A stretch of DNA of 64,000 nucleotides from Bacteroidota bacterium (GTDB taxonomy: Bacteria > Bacteroidota > Bacteroidia > NS11-12g > UBA955): NCBI GenBank assembly GCA_025354385.1, contig JANXMZ010000059.1, forward strand, positions 1 to 64,000, written 5' to 3'. A program made the position numbers and the translations under genes. Below, in pieces: positions 26,652-35,884 of the stretch; position 1 is the first letter of the stretch; each line of letters starts with the position of its first letter. Under the pieces are notes generated by a model. It was not told the DNA's origin. It ran no database searches and worked only from the letters and a program-made list of their open reading frames with translations.

Positions 26652-27794
26652 TTGAAAATACGTTTTTTCCTAGTACTAGTTATTTTATACATTCTTGCAG
26701 CATTTGGCTGGTGGCTATACTCGTTGATAGATTTTACAAAAAAAGAACACGATTATGAATTGAGCTCTCTTTATTTCAAATCATCTAAAATAGAAGAAAG
26801 ATTGGTTACTTTTTTACACTCAAAAGAAAATCCAAAAATGAGTTGTTTCATGACCTTTGTTACTTATAAAAAAGAATTCAATGATTTGCTATTGCAATTA
26901 AAAAAAGAAAATAAATGCGAAGTTGATTTGAGTATTGCCGCGGGTTGTAACAACTTTCACGATTTGCTTACCATTACTCCAAATAAAGCAGAAATTAGAA
27001 AAATAAACAAGCGATTTGAATCTAAATTGAGGGCCTTTTATTCGGAAGCAGTCGTGTTTACTTTTGCTGTTATTTTGGGCGTATTATGGGTGTTCTCAAG
27101 GTTGGAATCCTTGCTCAATTTGAACAGGATGCAGAATAACTTTCTACTTTCTGTAACACACGAATTAAAGACCCCTTTGGCGGCTATTAAATTAAGCGCT
27201 CAAACACTTTCGCAAAGAAAACTGAACGAAGAAATTTTACCCTTGGTAATTAATCAAACTGTTCAGAATGCAGATAGATTAAATGACCTTATTGACAATG
27301 TGCTATTGGCCACAAAAATTGATGGCAATAGTTACAAATACGATTTCGAAATCATAGAGATAGGTTCGGTGATAGAAAAAGCAGCGAGACAAATGCTGAT
27401 ACCCCCCTTCTTTACTGGCACAGTTGATATCCCTTTAGAAGAGCACATGGTAAAAGGTGACCTTGTATCGTTGAATTTGGTTTTCAGCAATCTCTTTCAA
27501 AATGCGATTAAATATGCAGGAGAAAATGCAGAGATAAAAATTGAATATGTGCGAGAGAAAAATAAATTAAAAATCATTGTATCAGATAACGGACCTGGCG
27601 TATTACCAAACGAAAAGAAAAAAATATTTTCTAAATTTTATCGCAGCGGTGATGAGAATACAAGACAAACAAAGGGTACTGGCCTTGGATTATTCCTTGT
27701 TAAACAAATTTTATATGTTCACGCTGCTAAAATAAGCGTAGAAAATAACACGCCAAAAGGCGCTAAATTCATTATCACATTTAAATCAACATAA
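26652..27794 (+). CDS. Sensor histidine kinase (HisKA type)
   Basis: This 380-residue kinase has two membrane segments (about residues 6-27 and 133-150) flanking a periplasmic region of about 105 residues. HisKA with SVTHELKTPLAAIK (phospho-site His170) and a HATPase domain (NLFQNAIKYAGE, SDNGPGV, GTGLGLFLVKQIL) follow. No HAMP domain is evident: the second helix runs almost directly into HisKA. The start is TTG 26652 in the context TTGAAAATA. It is followed after 11 bp by its response regulator. Confidence 0.9.
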   Translation: MKIRFFLVLVILYILAAFGWWLYSLIDFTKKEHDYELSSLYFKSSKIEERLVTFLHSKENPKMSCFMTFVTYKKEFNDLLLQLKKENKCEVDLSIAAGCNNFHDLLTITPNKAEIRKINKRFESKLRAFYSEAVVFTFAVILGVLWVFSRLESLLNLNRMQNNFLLSVTHELKTPLAAIKLSAQTLSQRKLNEEILPLVINQTVQNADRLNDLIDNVLLATKIDGNSYKYDFEIIEIGSVIEKAARQMLIPPFFTGTVDIPLEEHMVKGDLVSLNLVFSNLFQNAIKYAGENAEIKIEYVREKNKLKIIVSDNGPGVLPNEKKKIFSKFYRSGDENTRQTKGTGLGLFLVKQILYVHAAKISVENNTPKGAKFIITFKST

Positions 27795-27805
27795 CATATT
27801 ATATT

Positions 27806-28501
27806 ATGAGTAAAAGAATACTATTGGTAGAAGATGAACCCAGTCTTTTAGACTTGGTAAAATTAAACCTTGAACTGGACGGCAACAAAGTAGTTGGCGT
27901 GCGAGATGGAATAGAAGCCATTAAAAGATTTAAAGACGAGCAATTCGATTTGGTGGTACTGGATATTATGATACCTGGGATAGATGGTCTCAATGTTTGC
28001 GAAAATATCCGTCTTAAAAATGCAGAGGTACCCATCTTGTTTTTATCTGCTAAAAATTCGGCAGAAGACCGCATTGCAGGACTTAAAAAAGGAGCTGATG
28101 ATTACCTCACTAAACCCTTCAATTTAGAAGAGTTGCAATTGAGGGTGCAAAATCTTTTGGCACGCAAAGGAGGAGCAAGTGCTACCATTAGCTATTCAAT
28201 TAAAGATTTTACATTCGGACCTAATTATGTAAACTTCGAAACCTATGAAGCCAGAACACTCAATGGCAAATTTACCCTTACTAAAAAAGAAGCTCTATTG
28301 CTTAAGCTACTAATTGAGCATAAAAATGAAGTTGTAAGTCGCGAAAAAATATTGCAAACCGTATGGGGCTATGCTGTATATCCTTCTACCAGAACCATTG
28401 ATAATTTCATTTTATCCTTTCGCAAATATTTTGAATCGGATCCAAAGAATCCACAGTATATCAATGCCATAAGAGGTGTTGGCTACCGTTTTGAAATTTA
28501 A
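27806..28501 (+). CDS. OmpR/PhoB-family response regulator
   Basis: This 231-residue regulator has a receiver domain (VEDEP near the start, Asp53 in VLDIMIPG, Lys in DDYLTKPFN) and a C-terminal winged helix (about residues 132-231) with the typical RTIDNFILSFRKYFE recognition region. It resembles RprY-type regulators of Bacteroidota. It is the partner of the preceding kinase. The likely haem-uptake operon starts 111 bp downstream in the same direction, so it may control that operon, but this is only inferred from position. Confidence 0.9.
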   Translation: MSKRILLVEDEPSLLDLVKLNLELDGNKVVGVRDGIEAIKRFKDEQFDLVVLDIMIPGIDGLNVCENIRLKNAEVPILFLSAKNSAEDRIAGLKKGADDYLTKPFNLEELQLRVQNLLARKGGASATISYSIKDFTFGPNYVNFETYEARTLNGKFTLTKKEALLLKLLIEHKNEVVSREKILQTVWGYAVYPSTRTIDNFILSFRKYFESDPKNPQYINAIRGVGYRFEI

Positions 28502-28517
28502 CATTAAAAAAAAGTTT

Positions 28518-28529
28518 TGACAATTGTCA
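28518..28529. promoter_or_regulatory. Perfect 12-bp palindrome TGACAATTGTCA
   Basis: The palindrome lies 52 bp before the -7 box of the HmuY operon and has no loop, so it looks like a protein-binding site, not a hairpin terminator. A dimeric repressor or activator is conceivable; the binding protein is unknown. Confidence 0.35.
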
Positions 28530-28580
28530 TTTTTATGTCATTATAAGACCTTCAAACTCAATAAAAATATAGATTATGTG

Positions 28581-28588
28581 TAATTTTG
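28581..28588 (+). promoter_or_regulatory. Promoter -7 box of the HmuY/TonB operon (TAATTTTG)
   Basis: TAATTTTG is an exact Bacteroidota -7 match, 24 bp before the ATG at 28613. A canonical -33 TTTG is not seen, which would fit activator-dependent expression. Confidence 0.5.
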
Positions 28589-28612
28589 CACCCCAATTAA
28601 CCAACCATTTTA

Positions 28613-29872
28613 ATGAAAAATAAATTTATACTTTTAATGAGCATTTTTTGCTCCTCACAACTTTTCTCTCAATGCTTAACCTCAGATAGTACCGTGATGG
28701 GTCCAGGTTATGCTAACGATGTTTTTTATTCTTGCAAAAACGGAACAGTAAAAACCGTTTCCAACAACAATTGGCACATGGCATTTTCTGTTCAAGGCAG
28801 CCAATTTCCAACCCATTCTGAAACAGGCGTTTCTATTCGCGTTAATAGTGTAAAAGGAAATGTATTGGTAAAGCTTCCAAATGCGAATGCTACCAATTGG
28901 AGAAAAATTGACACCACCGGTTTATACAGTATGAGGGAGAGATTAGATTCATTTAAAACTTGGGACATGAGTGCTTTCACCAGAGAATACAATATTTCTA
29001 CCTCCCCTTTTAATTTTATATGGGGAACCTACAACAATATCACTCATAATGTGGAAGGTACTAATGTATTTATACTTTACAATAAAACTGCTGGTATTTA
29101 CAAAAAAGTATTCGTCAAATCTTTAGGTTTTGACACCTTGTGGAATGTGATTATTTCTAACATCGACAACAGCGACTCTACTAATTTAATTTTTGGCAAA
29201 GGCCAATATCCTAACCGTTTGTTTGTATACTATGACATGGTGAACAAGCAATTAATTAACAGAGAACCTGCAAAATCCACTTGGGATATTGTGTGGACCC
29301 GTTACAAAGATATAGTTACCCAAAACAGTGTAACCCTGCCATATCCTTTAACAGGTATATTGGCCAATAAAGATGTTACCATTGCAAAAAACCTTGGCAA
29401 AAAATGTAATGAAGTTTGGGTTGGAAATGTAACCGCACCTTATGTTTCGCAAACAGACATTATCGGTTGGGATTGGAAAGTGGCGCCTCAAGGCCCTGGA
29501 CCATTTACTTTAGTAGATACCTTTATTTATTTCATTAAAGCACAAGATGGCAAAACATACAAAATGGCGTTTAATGGGTTCACAGGATCTGCCTCTGGCA
29601 AAACTTATCTTTCAGGCAGAGAAGTAAGCGCATCTTTAAATAATATAGATGCTAATAATTTTACAGTGTATCCAAATCCTGCAAATGGTATTGTTAAAAT
29701 TAATACAACTGCAGCCATTTTAAATGTGGCATTAATTGACATCAATGGTGCTAAAACAACCTTGAATGCTATTAACAACAGCGTTGACTTATCTTCATTT
29801 GCCGCAGGTATTTATATTTTAAATATCCAAACAAGTAATGGCGTTATCAGTCAAAAACTAATTAAAGAATAA
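28613..29872 (+). CDS. HmuY-like protein with T9SS sorting domain
   Basis: This 419-residue secreted protein has a signal peptide (about residues 1-19, ending LFSQ). Two HmuY-like sections follow: an N-terminal part with NWHMAFSVQG (about 44-53) and a central part with STWDIVWTRYKD (about 222-233) and FIYFIKAQDGKTYKMAFNGF (about 304-323). Pairs such as WxMAF and the terminal KxGxxYKMxF are typical of HmuY. A T9SS type A sorting domain closes it (FTVYPNPANG to QKLIKE, about 344-419). HmuY of Porphyromonas is a haem-binding lipoprotein; a T9SS-exported form would be a surface or released haemophore. Ligand identity is inference. Confidence 0.75.
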   Translation: MKNKFILLMSIFCSSQLFSQCLTSDSTVMGPGYANDVFYSCKNGTVKTVSNNNWHMAFSVQGSQFPTHSETGVSIRVNSVKGNVLVKLPNANATNWRKIDTTGLYSMRERLDSFKTWDMSAFTREYNISTSPFNFIWGTYNNITHNVEGTNVFILYNKTAGIYKKVFVKSLGFDTLWNVIISNIDNSDSTNLIFGKGQYPNRLFVYYDMVNKQLINREPAKSTWDIVWTRYKDIVTQNSVTLPYPLTGILANKDVTIAKNLGKKCNEVWVGNVTAPYVSQTDIIGWDWKVAPQGPGPFTLVDTFIYFIKAQDGKTYKMAFNGFTGSASGKTYLSGREVSASLNNIDANNFTVYPNPANGIVKINTTAAILNVALIDINGAKTTLNAINNSVDLSSFAAGIYILNIQTSNGVISQKLIKE

Positions 29873-29878
29873 TTTCAC

Positions 29879-31900
29879 TTGATTTTAAAACACAAATATC
29901 TTTTACTGAGTCTGGCATTGCTATTTATTGGCAATGCCCAGGCGCAGATAGACGATACGGCTGTTTTGGAATTATATACACTTACTGGCAATATTATGCC
30001 AACGAAATCATCTCAGTCTGTACAAAATGTAAAAATCATTACGGCTAAGATGATAGAAAAACAAGGTGCAGTTAATCTGCGCGATGTACTGATTAAGGAA
30101 CTTAACATCCGCATTAACAATGATAATATTTTGGGAAGTTCATTAAGCCTTCAGGGAATAAGTGGGCAGAACATTAAAATATTGATGGATGGTATTCCCA
30201 TGATTGGAAGAGAAAATGGGAATATAGATCTCAGCCAAATCAACCTTAATAATATTGATAGAATAGAAATAATTGAAGGGCCCCTCTCTGTTATTTACGG
30301 CACGGATGCTTTGGGAGGAGTTATCAATTTAATATCTAAAAAAGCGGTGATGAGCAAGGAAAAACCTTCTCAGTTTAATGGTCACTCTTATTACGAATCC
30401 ATTGGTCAATATAATTTTGGAGCTGGTGGGGTTGTTAAATTGGATACCCTTATGGATTTTTCTGCCAATGTGAGTCGCAATTTTTTTGCGGGTTATAATC
30501 CAGATAAAAACAGCCGTTTTATGATTTGGAAACCCAAACAGCAGGTATTTGGCAACTTTAGCATTCTGAATGAAAAGGGCAAATTGAGAATACGTTTAAA
30601 AACGGATATTTTCAATGAAAAAATTGAGAACAAGGGGGTGCCTATTATTAATCATATAGAGGCTTATGGCAATGATCAATATTATATCACTAACAGATTA
30701 ATTACCTCTTTGAGTTTAGATTACAAGAGAGACGCACGCACTTATGAAAATCTTTTGATATCTCCTAGTTATTACAGCCGCGATATGATTTCGTATGTAA
30801 AAGACTTGGTACATCCTGACTTACCACCTGTTTTGATAGACAATAAGGAATCGCAAAGCAGAAATTACTTTTTAAATTTTATGGCCCGCGGCAGTTATAA
30901 CAAACAATATAACGACAAATTTAATTACCAATATGGATTTGATATTAATCTCAACAGCGCTTACGGCACCCGTATCGAGAGCGATAAGGGCAGAATGAGC
31001 GACTATGCCATGTTTGCCTGTGCTGAGTTTAAACAACTCAAAAACTTTAATATTAAACCAGGCTTCAGGGCCACCTATAATTCGCGCTATCCTGCACCTT
31101 TTATTCCTTCTATTCAAGTGCAATATGGCGGCATCAAAAATTTAACAGTACGTTACTCTTATGGCAAAGGCTTTAGGGCACCTTCATTAAAAGAATTGTA
31201 TTTAAACTTTGTGGATTACAATCACAATATACAAGGCAATGCCGATTTAAAATCGGAGATTTCCAACAACCACAATTTTACACTTCGCTATAAATTAAAT
31301 ATGAATAAAAAAATGACTGTTTATTTGGATAACAGCAATTTCTACAACCATATTTACAATCAGATTTCACTTGTATCTATTAATACTAACATCAATGAAT
31401 ATACCTACAGAAACATTGATAATTTTAAGTCTGTAGGCAGCACACTAAACGTATCTTGCAATTATAAAAAATGGAATGCCTCTGCTGGTGCCTCTATTAC
31501 TGGTTTCTACAACAATGCATTTCGTTATGCCAGCCAATACAAATACAATTACTCACCCGAGCTAAGATCTCAAATTGGTTATGCTATGTCGCATAAAACC
31601 ACCAAGGCCAAAACCACTTTCTCTCTTTATTATAAATACAATGGCAAACGAATTGGTTATGCCTTAGACGATACAAGACAAGTAGTGCAGACTAAAATTA
31701 TGGATTACACCATGATTGACGCCACATTGCATCACCCCTTTTACAGCAGAAAACTAAACCTAACCATTGGTTGTAAAAATATATTGAATGTACAAAACAT
31801 CAGCTCTACTGGTAGTTTGACATTCCATTCCGTAGGCTCTAGCTCAATGCCTGTTTCTGTAGGAAGGTCTTTGTTTTGCCAACTGATTATTAATTTATAA
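29879..31900 (+). CDS. TonB-dependent outer-membrane receptor
   Basis: This 673-residue receptor has a signal peptide (about residues 5-22), a plug domain with VNLRDVLIKELNIRI, IKILMDGIPMIG and IEIIEGPLSVIYGTDALGGV (about 133-152), then a 22-strand-type barrel with GKGFRAPSLKELY (about 427-439). It lacks the N-terminal carboxypeptidase-like domain of SusC proteins, which suits a small-ligand receptor such as HmuR. The start is TTG 29879, six bases after the preceding stop. Placement between two HmuY-like genes suggests haem or a related ligand. Confidence 0.9.
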   Translation: MILKHKYLLLSLALLFIGNAQAQIDDTAVLELYTLTGNIMPTKSSQSVQNVKIITAKMIEKQGAVNLRDVLIKELNIRINNDNILGSSLSLQGISGQNIKILMDGIPMIGRENGNIDLSQINLNNIDRIEIIEGPLSVIYGTDALGGVINLISKKAVMSKEKPSQFNGHSYYESIGQYNFGAGGVVKLDTLMDFSANVSRNFFAGYNPDKNSRFMIWKPKQQVFGNFSILNEKGKLRIRLKTDIFNEKIENKGVPIINHIEAYGNDQYYITNRLITSLSLDYKRDARTYENLLISPSYYSRDMISYVKDLVHPDLPPVLIDNKESQSRNYFLNFMARGSYNKQYNDKFNYQYGFDINLNSAYGTRIESDKGRMSDYAMFACAEFKQLKNFNIKPGFRATYNSRYPAPFIPSIQVQYGGIKNLTVRYSYGKGFRAPSLKELYLNFVDYNHNIQGNADLKSEISNNHNFTLRYKLNMNKKMTVYLDNSNFYNHIYNQISLVSINTNINEYTYRNIDNFKSVGSTLNVSCNYKKWNASAGASITGFYNNAFRYASQYKYNYSPELRSQIGYAMSHKTTKAKTTFSLYYKYNGKRIGYALDDTRQVVQTKIMDYTMIDATLHHPFYSRKLNLTIGCKNILNVQNISSTGSLTFHSVGSSSMPVSVGRSLFCQLIINL

Positions 31901-31903
31901 AAC

Positions 31904-32935
31904 ATGAAAAACACGTTTATACTTTTATCATTGCTTCTGTTGGCAAGTTCTTGCTTTAAGAAAGATGATGCGATTGTATTACCTGATGGCAATACCGAAA
32001 TAAGTTCCTTTTCTATGGCTGATGGGGGCGATAACTATGCCAATCAGGTATTTTTTGATTTAGGCACTAATCAATTTAAAACAAATCCAGTTAAAGATTG
32101 GGATTTAAGTTTTGAATCTCAAGATGGTGGATTTGGGGTGTTTTTAAATGGGGGCAATAATATCACAATTAGAAAAGCAAATCTTTACAACATGAATGAA
32201 CCCATCCTCTATAAAGACTCGGCAATCTTTTTAGGACAGCCAGAACTCATAGACAACGCGAATGGGAAAGCAACAGAGGCGGCCATGGGAGATTGGAAGA
32301 CTTATAAAATCCCTTCTGGCATTACCCCAGGAGATACCATTCACGGCATTTATATCGTACAACTTGGCTACTTAGGGGGAATAGATAGATATAGAAAAAT
32401 TCAGATTTTAGATGTCAATGATTCATTTTACTCCATTAGGTACGCAAAGTTAGAAGAGAACTCTGCCCCAATCATTAAAATTTATAAAAACAAAACACAG
32501 AACTTTACTTTTTACACCTTCAAAAATGGTGGTATGGTGGTAGATAATATAGAACCTCCAAAAGAGCTTTGGGATCTTGAATTTACCCGCTACAGAACCA
32601 TAATACCCAACCCTCCTACTACTATCATATACACACTTACAGGAGTTTTAACAAATCCTAACAAAGTGCAGGTATGCATGGATACGAAAAATAAATTCGA
32701 AGACATTGATGGCAACTCTGTTGCCAATTACGTGTTTAGCAACGACCGCAACATAATAGGTTGGGACAATTGGAAAACGTATAATCAACAATCTTCAAAA
32801 TATACGGTGCATTCGGATGTTATTTATATAATAAAAGATACAGAGAACTATTATTACAAGTTGAGATTTTTGGATTATTATGACAAGCAAGGTAAATCTG
32901 GTAACCCTAAATTCGAATTCATTCGTATCAAATAA
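31904..32935 (+). CDS. HmuY-like lipoprotein
   Basis: This 343-residue lipoprotein has lipobox LLLASSC (lipidated Cys17). HmuY-type signatures are VKDWDLSFESQDGGFGVFLN (about residues 63-82), ELWDLEFTRYRTI (about 220-232) and a C-terminal DVIYIIKDTENYYYKLRFLD (about 305-324). It is encoded three bases after the receptor stop. HmuY homologues bind haem outside the outer membrane and pass it to the receptor. Here it would be the anchored counterpart of the T9SS-sorted HmuY-like protein two genes upstream. Confidence 0.8.
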   Translation: MKNTFILLSLLLLASSCFKKDDAIVLPDGNTEISSFSMADGGDNYANQVFFDLGTNQFKTNPVKDWDLSFESQDGGFGVFLNGGNNITIRKANLYNMNEPILYKDSAIFLGQPELIDNANGKATEAAMGDWKTYKIPSGITPGDTIHGIYIVQLGYLGGIDRYRKIQILDVNDSFYSIRYAKLEENSAPIIKIYKNKTQNFTFYTFKNGGMVVDNIEPPKELWDLEFTRYRTIIPNPPTTIIYTLTGVLTNPNKVQVCMDTKNKFEDIDGNSVANYVFSNDRNIIGWDNWKTYNQQSSKYTVHSDVIYIIKDTENYYYKLRFLDYYDKQGKSGNPKFEFIRIK

Positions 32936-32971
32936 ATCCTGATTTAATTTTTAAGACTGAGTTTTTCTAAA

Positions 32972-33451
32972 ATGGATTGGAGCACCAACACCACTTGGCA
33001 AAAAAAAGCCAAAGAGAAAACTAAAATTTATCAGCGTTTTTTAAACACTGTAAAACCTGCAGAACTCATTAAAAAACTACCTGCTCTGCATGAAGAAGCT
33101 TTCCAAAAAATAGATTGTTTGGATTGCGCCAATTGCTGCAAAAACCACAGTCCCACATTTAAGAGTACTGATTTAAAACGCATCAGTAAATTTCTTAGAA
33201 TAAAAGAAACCGATTTTATTGCACACTATTTAAAATTGGATGAAGACAATGATTTTGTATTGCAACAATCGCCTTGTACATTTTTAAATGCAGATAATAC
33301 ATGCCGTATTTATGAGGTTCGCCCTTCCGATTGCGCGCGTTATCCTTATACCGATGAAGATGTATTTATTAAGCGTAAAAGTTTAACACTTACCAATGCG
33401 AGTGTTTGCCCAGCAGTGCATGCGATACTCGAAAAACTCTCCGCTGTTTAA
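32972..33451 (+). CDS. YkgJ-family cysteine cluster protein
   Basis: This 159-residue protein carries the cluster C49..C52..C55-C56 (CLDCANCC) and further cysteines in SPCTFLNADNTCRIYEVRPS plus DCARYP, the pattern of UPF0153/YkgJ (zinc- or iron-chelating CxxCxxCC) proteins. The metal and role are unknown. It lies 36 bp after the HmuY lipoprotein and could be on the same transcript, or independent. Confidence 0.85.
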   Translation: MDWSTNTTWQKKAKEKTKIYQRFLNTVKPAELIKKLPALHEEAFQKIDCLDCANCCKNHSPTFKSTDLKRISKFLRIKETDFIAHYLKLDEDNDFVLQQSPCTFLNADNTCRIYEVRPSDCARYPYTDEDVFIKRKSLTLTNASVCPAVHAILEKLSAV

Positions 33452-33452
33452 A

Positions 33453-35396
33453 TTATTTAACAATAAACTTATAACTACTCAAAGCTGCACCTTGCATTAC
33501 AAGGATGCTGTACATACCCGAGCTCAATTGTTGCAAATTAAAGTTTTCGTATAAAGCACTGCTTGTTTTTTCGAATACCAATTTACCAGCAGCATCATAC
33601 ACCTGAATTTTTGCTGCTTCATTCTTTATGAAATCTATTGAAAAGTTGGTGATTTCATTGGAAGGATTGGGAAATACTGCAATCTTTATAGGACTTGATT
33701 CTCCCTCACTCATTGTATGAATATTCATGGGGAAAGTGGTATAAAAATTATGCATTATCTTGGTTCCAAAATCGATGTTGAAATTTTTGAGTACAGCATT
33801 GGTTAATCCATTTCTAATCACAATACCTCCACTACCATCTGCAGTATTGGCCCAAAAGCCAAGTCCATCTTTTCCTGCTGGCAATGCGCCATCATCCAAC
33901 AATTCAAATTTATAACAGATATTATTTAACAACTCTACAGTATCTCTGTATACTTTGCTATTCTCGAAATTTCCCTTATTGCGAATGACATTTCCCTTTG
34001 AATCTGTAATTCTATAATAATTTTGGTCGGCTGCCTTATTCGTCGTTAATATCACAATAATTTTATTGGGCCATGTTGGTGTATTGGTAATTTTAGAGTA
34101 CAAAATATTGTTCTCTTCATTCTCATCTGTTTGATTATTGACTTTTAATATTTTAGCATAAAATATATTACTTGCTCCGCTCCAATCATATATCGCTTCA
34201 AGATTCACTGCACTATCCTTCATACTTGGAATATTGCAATGTACTTCTATGGTTTGAGTATGACCGCCCATTTTACCATATTCAAAAAATACAGTGGTGA
34301 TGGTTTCCTTACCCATGTTCTTAATTCTAACAACTGGTGCGCCACACTCGGGGTTCAATCTTAAATAATCTAAATGCGATGATGGCGCTAAAATATCATC
34401 TATAGCTGCATCGCGCTGTTTGCGATTATCTTTAAAATGCATGGCATAGGCACTAATATAATAATTGGCACTGCTGCCAGCGGTATTGGTATAATCCTCC
34501 ATGTCTAAAGAATAAGTATGTTGAGAATTAGCAACCATTGGCATATCAAAATCTGCAGGATGAACCGAGGCACCTGGACACCAGCCAGCCCTATCATATA
34601 ACCAAGTTCCAGCCTGTGGATACAAAGAATTGAATCCACAATCACTTCGCCAAACATGTCTGCTATTGACTGCTGAATTATCTATGCTAATGGTTCTCAC
34701 TTTATCGCAAAACTCTGAACAGTTTTCGGTTGTGTTAAATCCATGACCTGTTTGAATGGTTTTAAAACGCACAAAGTCGGCACCATCTTTTACTGTGAAC
34801 GGCTTATCTGGAAAAGAATTTTTAAAAGGACTATTGGTATTACCGTAAGGTGCAGAAACTTCGAAAAATTTAGTAATGCCTTTAGGTTCTAGCGCTGGTG
34901 TACCAATTACACAATTAAAATCCAAGGTCACTGTCCACCCTCTATCCGTATTGCCTTCGTAGCCTGTATGCTGATACATAATTTCCAATGAATCGTGCAG
35001 CAAATAAGCAAAGTCTGTGATATCATAATACCAACCATGTTTCCAATTACTCGCGGCATTCCATGCATTGCCGTATGGTGTAATAAATCGACCTAGTTCA
35101 TAATGCAAACTATCGCCCTTTACACCACCTTTTCTTTGTAAATATATGTTATTGATATAATCCCATTCACCACAATTTAATCCAGGGGCACAACCAAATT
35201 CCATGTACAAATAAACCTTTCTATACTTTATACTGTCGTGCGGAAATACGCCCCATGATGTGTATTGGGTAAAACCCGCACTTGGATTTGTTTTTATTAC
35301 CACCTTATTGTGGGTGATGACACGAGCCGTATCTGCAGCTTTGATTTGCGATAAAAATGCAAATAATAAAATTACAAGGCTTAATTTTTTATACAT
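33453..35396 (-). CDS. PNGase F-like (peptide-N-glycosidase F-related) T9SS-secreted protein
   Basis: This 647-residue protein has a signal peptide (about residues 1-20). Its N-terminal region (residues about 25-300) contains KVYLYMEFGCAPGLNCGEWDY and GYEGNTDRGWTVTLDFNCVIG; GxWD/GEWD and WTVTLDF segments are features of PNGase F-related proteins in Bacteroidota. A second domain of unknown role (about 340-560) precedes a T9SS type A sorting domain (IAVFPNPSNE to SYKFIVK, about 575-647). PNGase F removes N-glycans from glycoproteins; whether the catalytic Asp/Glu set is complete here needs alignment. It is convergent with the cysteine-cluster gene, one base apart. Confidence 0.7.
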   Translation of the reverse strand: MYKKLSLVILLFAFLSQIKAADTARVITHNKVVIKTNPSAGFTQYTSWGVFPHDSIKYRKVYLYMEFGCAPGLNCGEWDYINNIYLQRKGGVKGDSLHYELGRFITPYGNAWNAASNWKHGWYYDITDFAYLLHDSLEIMYQHTGYEGNTDRGWTVTLDFNCVIGTPALEPKGITKFFEVSAPYGNTNSPFKNSFPDKPFTVKDGADFVRFKTIQTGHGFNTTENCSEFCDKVRTISIDNSAVNSRHVWRSDCGFNSLYPQAGTWLYDRAGWCPGASVHPADFDMPMVANSQHTYSLDMEDYTNTAGSSANYYISAYAMHFKDNRKQRDAAIDDILAPSSHLDYLRLNPECGAPVVRIKNMGKETITTVFFEYGKMGGHTQTIEVHCNIPSMKDSAVNLEAIYDWSGASNIFYAKILKVNNQTDENEENNILYSKITNTPTWPNKIIVILTTNKAADQNYYRITDSKGNVIRNKGNFENSKVYRDTVELLNNICYKFELLDDGALPAGKDGLGFWANTADGSGGIVIRNGLTNAVLKNFNIDFGTKIMHNFYTTFPMNIHTMSEGESSPIKIAVFPNPSNEITNFSIDFIKNEAAKIQVYDAAGKLVFEKTSSALYENFNLQQLSSGMYSILVMQGAALSSYKFIVK

Positions 35397-35419
35397 AATA
35401 GAATGATTTTTTATTTTAA

Positions 35420-35884
35420 TTATTGTGATTTTTCCGTTTCCGTTTCTGAAATTTTAATAGTGTAGTTACCCTTATCTACCCATGTTCTTACCTTCTTTTT
35501 TGCAACAAGTTTATATACAATTATTGGAACCGTTAATCCCATGGTATATATAATTCCCAGAGCGGCTAATACGGGTCGTACCTTATAGTGTTGCAGTCTT
35601 ATTACTTGAACAGATTGCAGTTCATTGATATTAAAGGTATCTGTTCCTAATTCATTAAAATAATTGTACATGGCAAATTGGGAGTCATTAAATATTTTAA
35701 TTTTCCCTTTTAGTTTAATGCCTTCTTTAGAGATAAAAGTGAAGTTACCATAATTATAAATGGCACAAGGCAATCCAAATTGAGGAACAATATTGATACA
35801 ACTACCGTTTGTTTGTGAGCTTGCTTTTTGAAGGAGCAACAACAACAGAACAAAACATCCTATTTTAAGCAATCCATTATTCAT
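35420..35884 (-). CDS. Hypothetical exported protein with one internal membrane span
   Basis: This 154-residue protein has a leucine-rich signal peptide (about residues 7-23), a soluble region with two cysteines, one later hydrophobic helix (about 107-127) and a lysine-rich, then polar tail. I do not recognise a family. Its start overlaps the DUF1684 lipoprotein gene by 8 bp, so the two are co-translated, and the PNGase F-like gene follows 23 bp later. Confidence 0.55.
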   Translation of the reverse strand: MNNGLLKIGCFVLLLLLLQKASSQTNGSCINIVPQFGLPCAIYNYGNFTFISKEGIKLKGKIKIFNDSQFAMYNYFNELGTDTFNINELQSVQVIRLQHYKVRPVLAALGIIYTMGLTVPIIVYKLVAKKKVRTWVDKGNYTIKISETETEKSQ

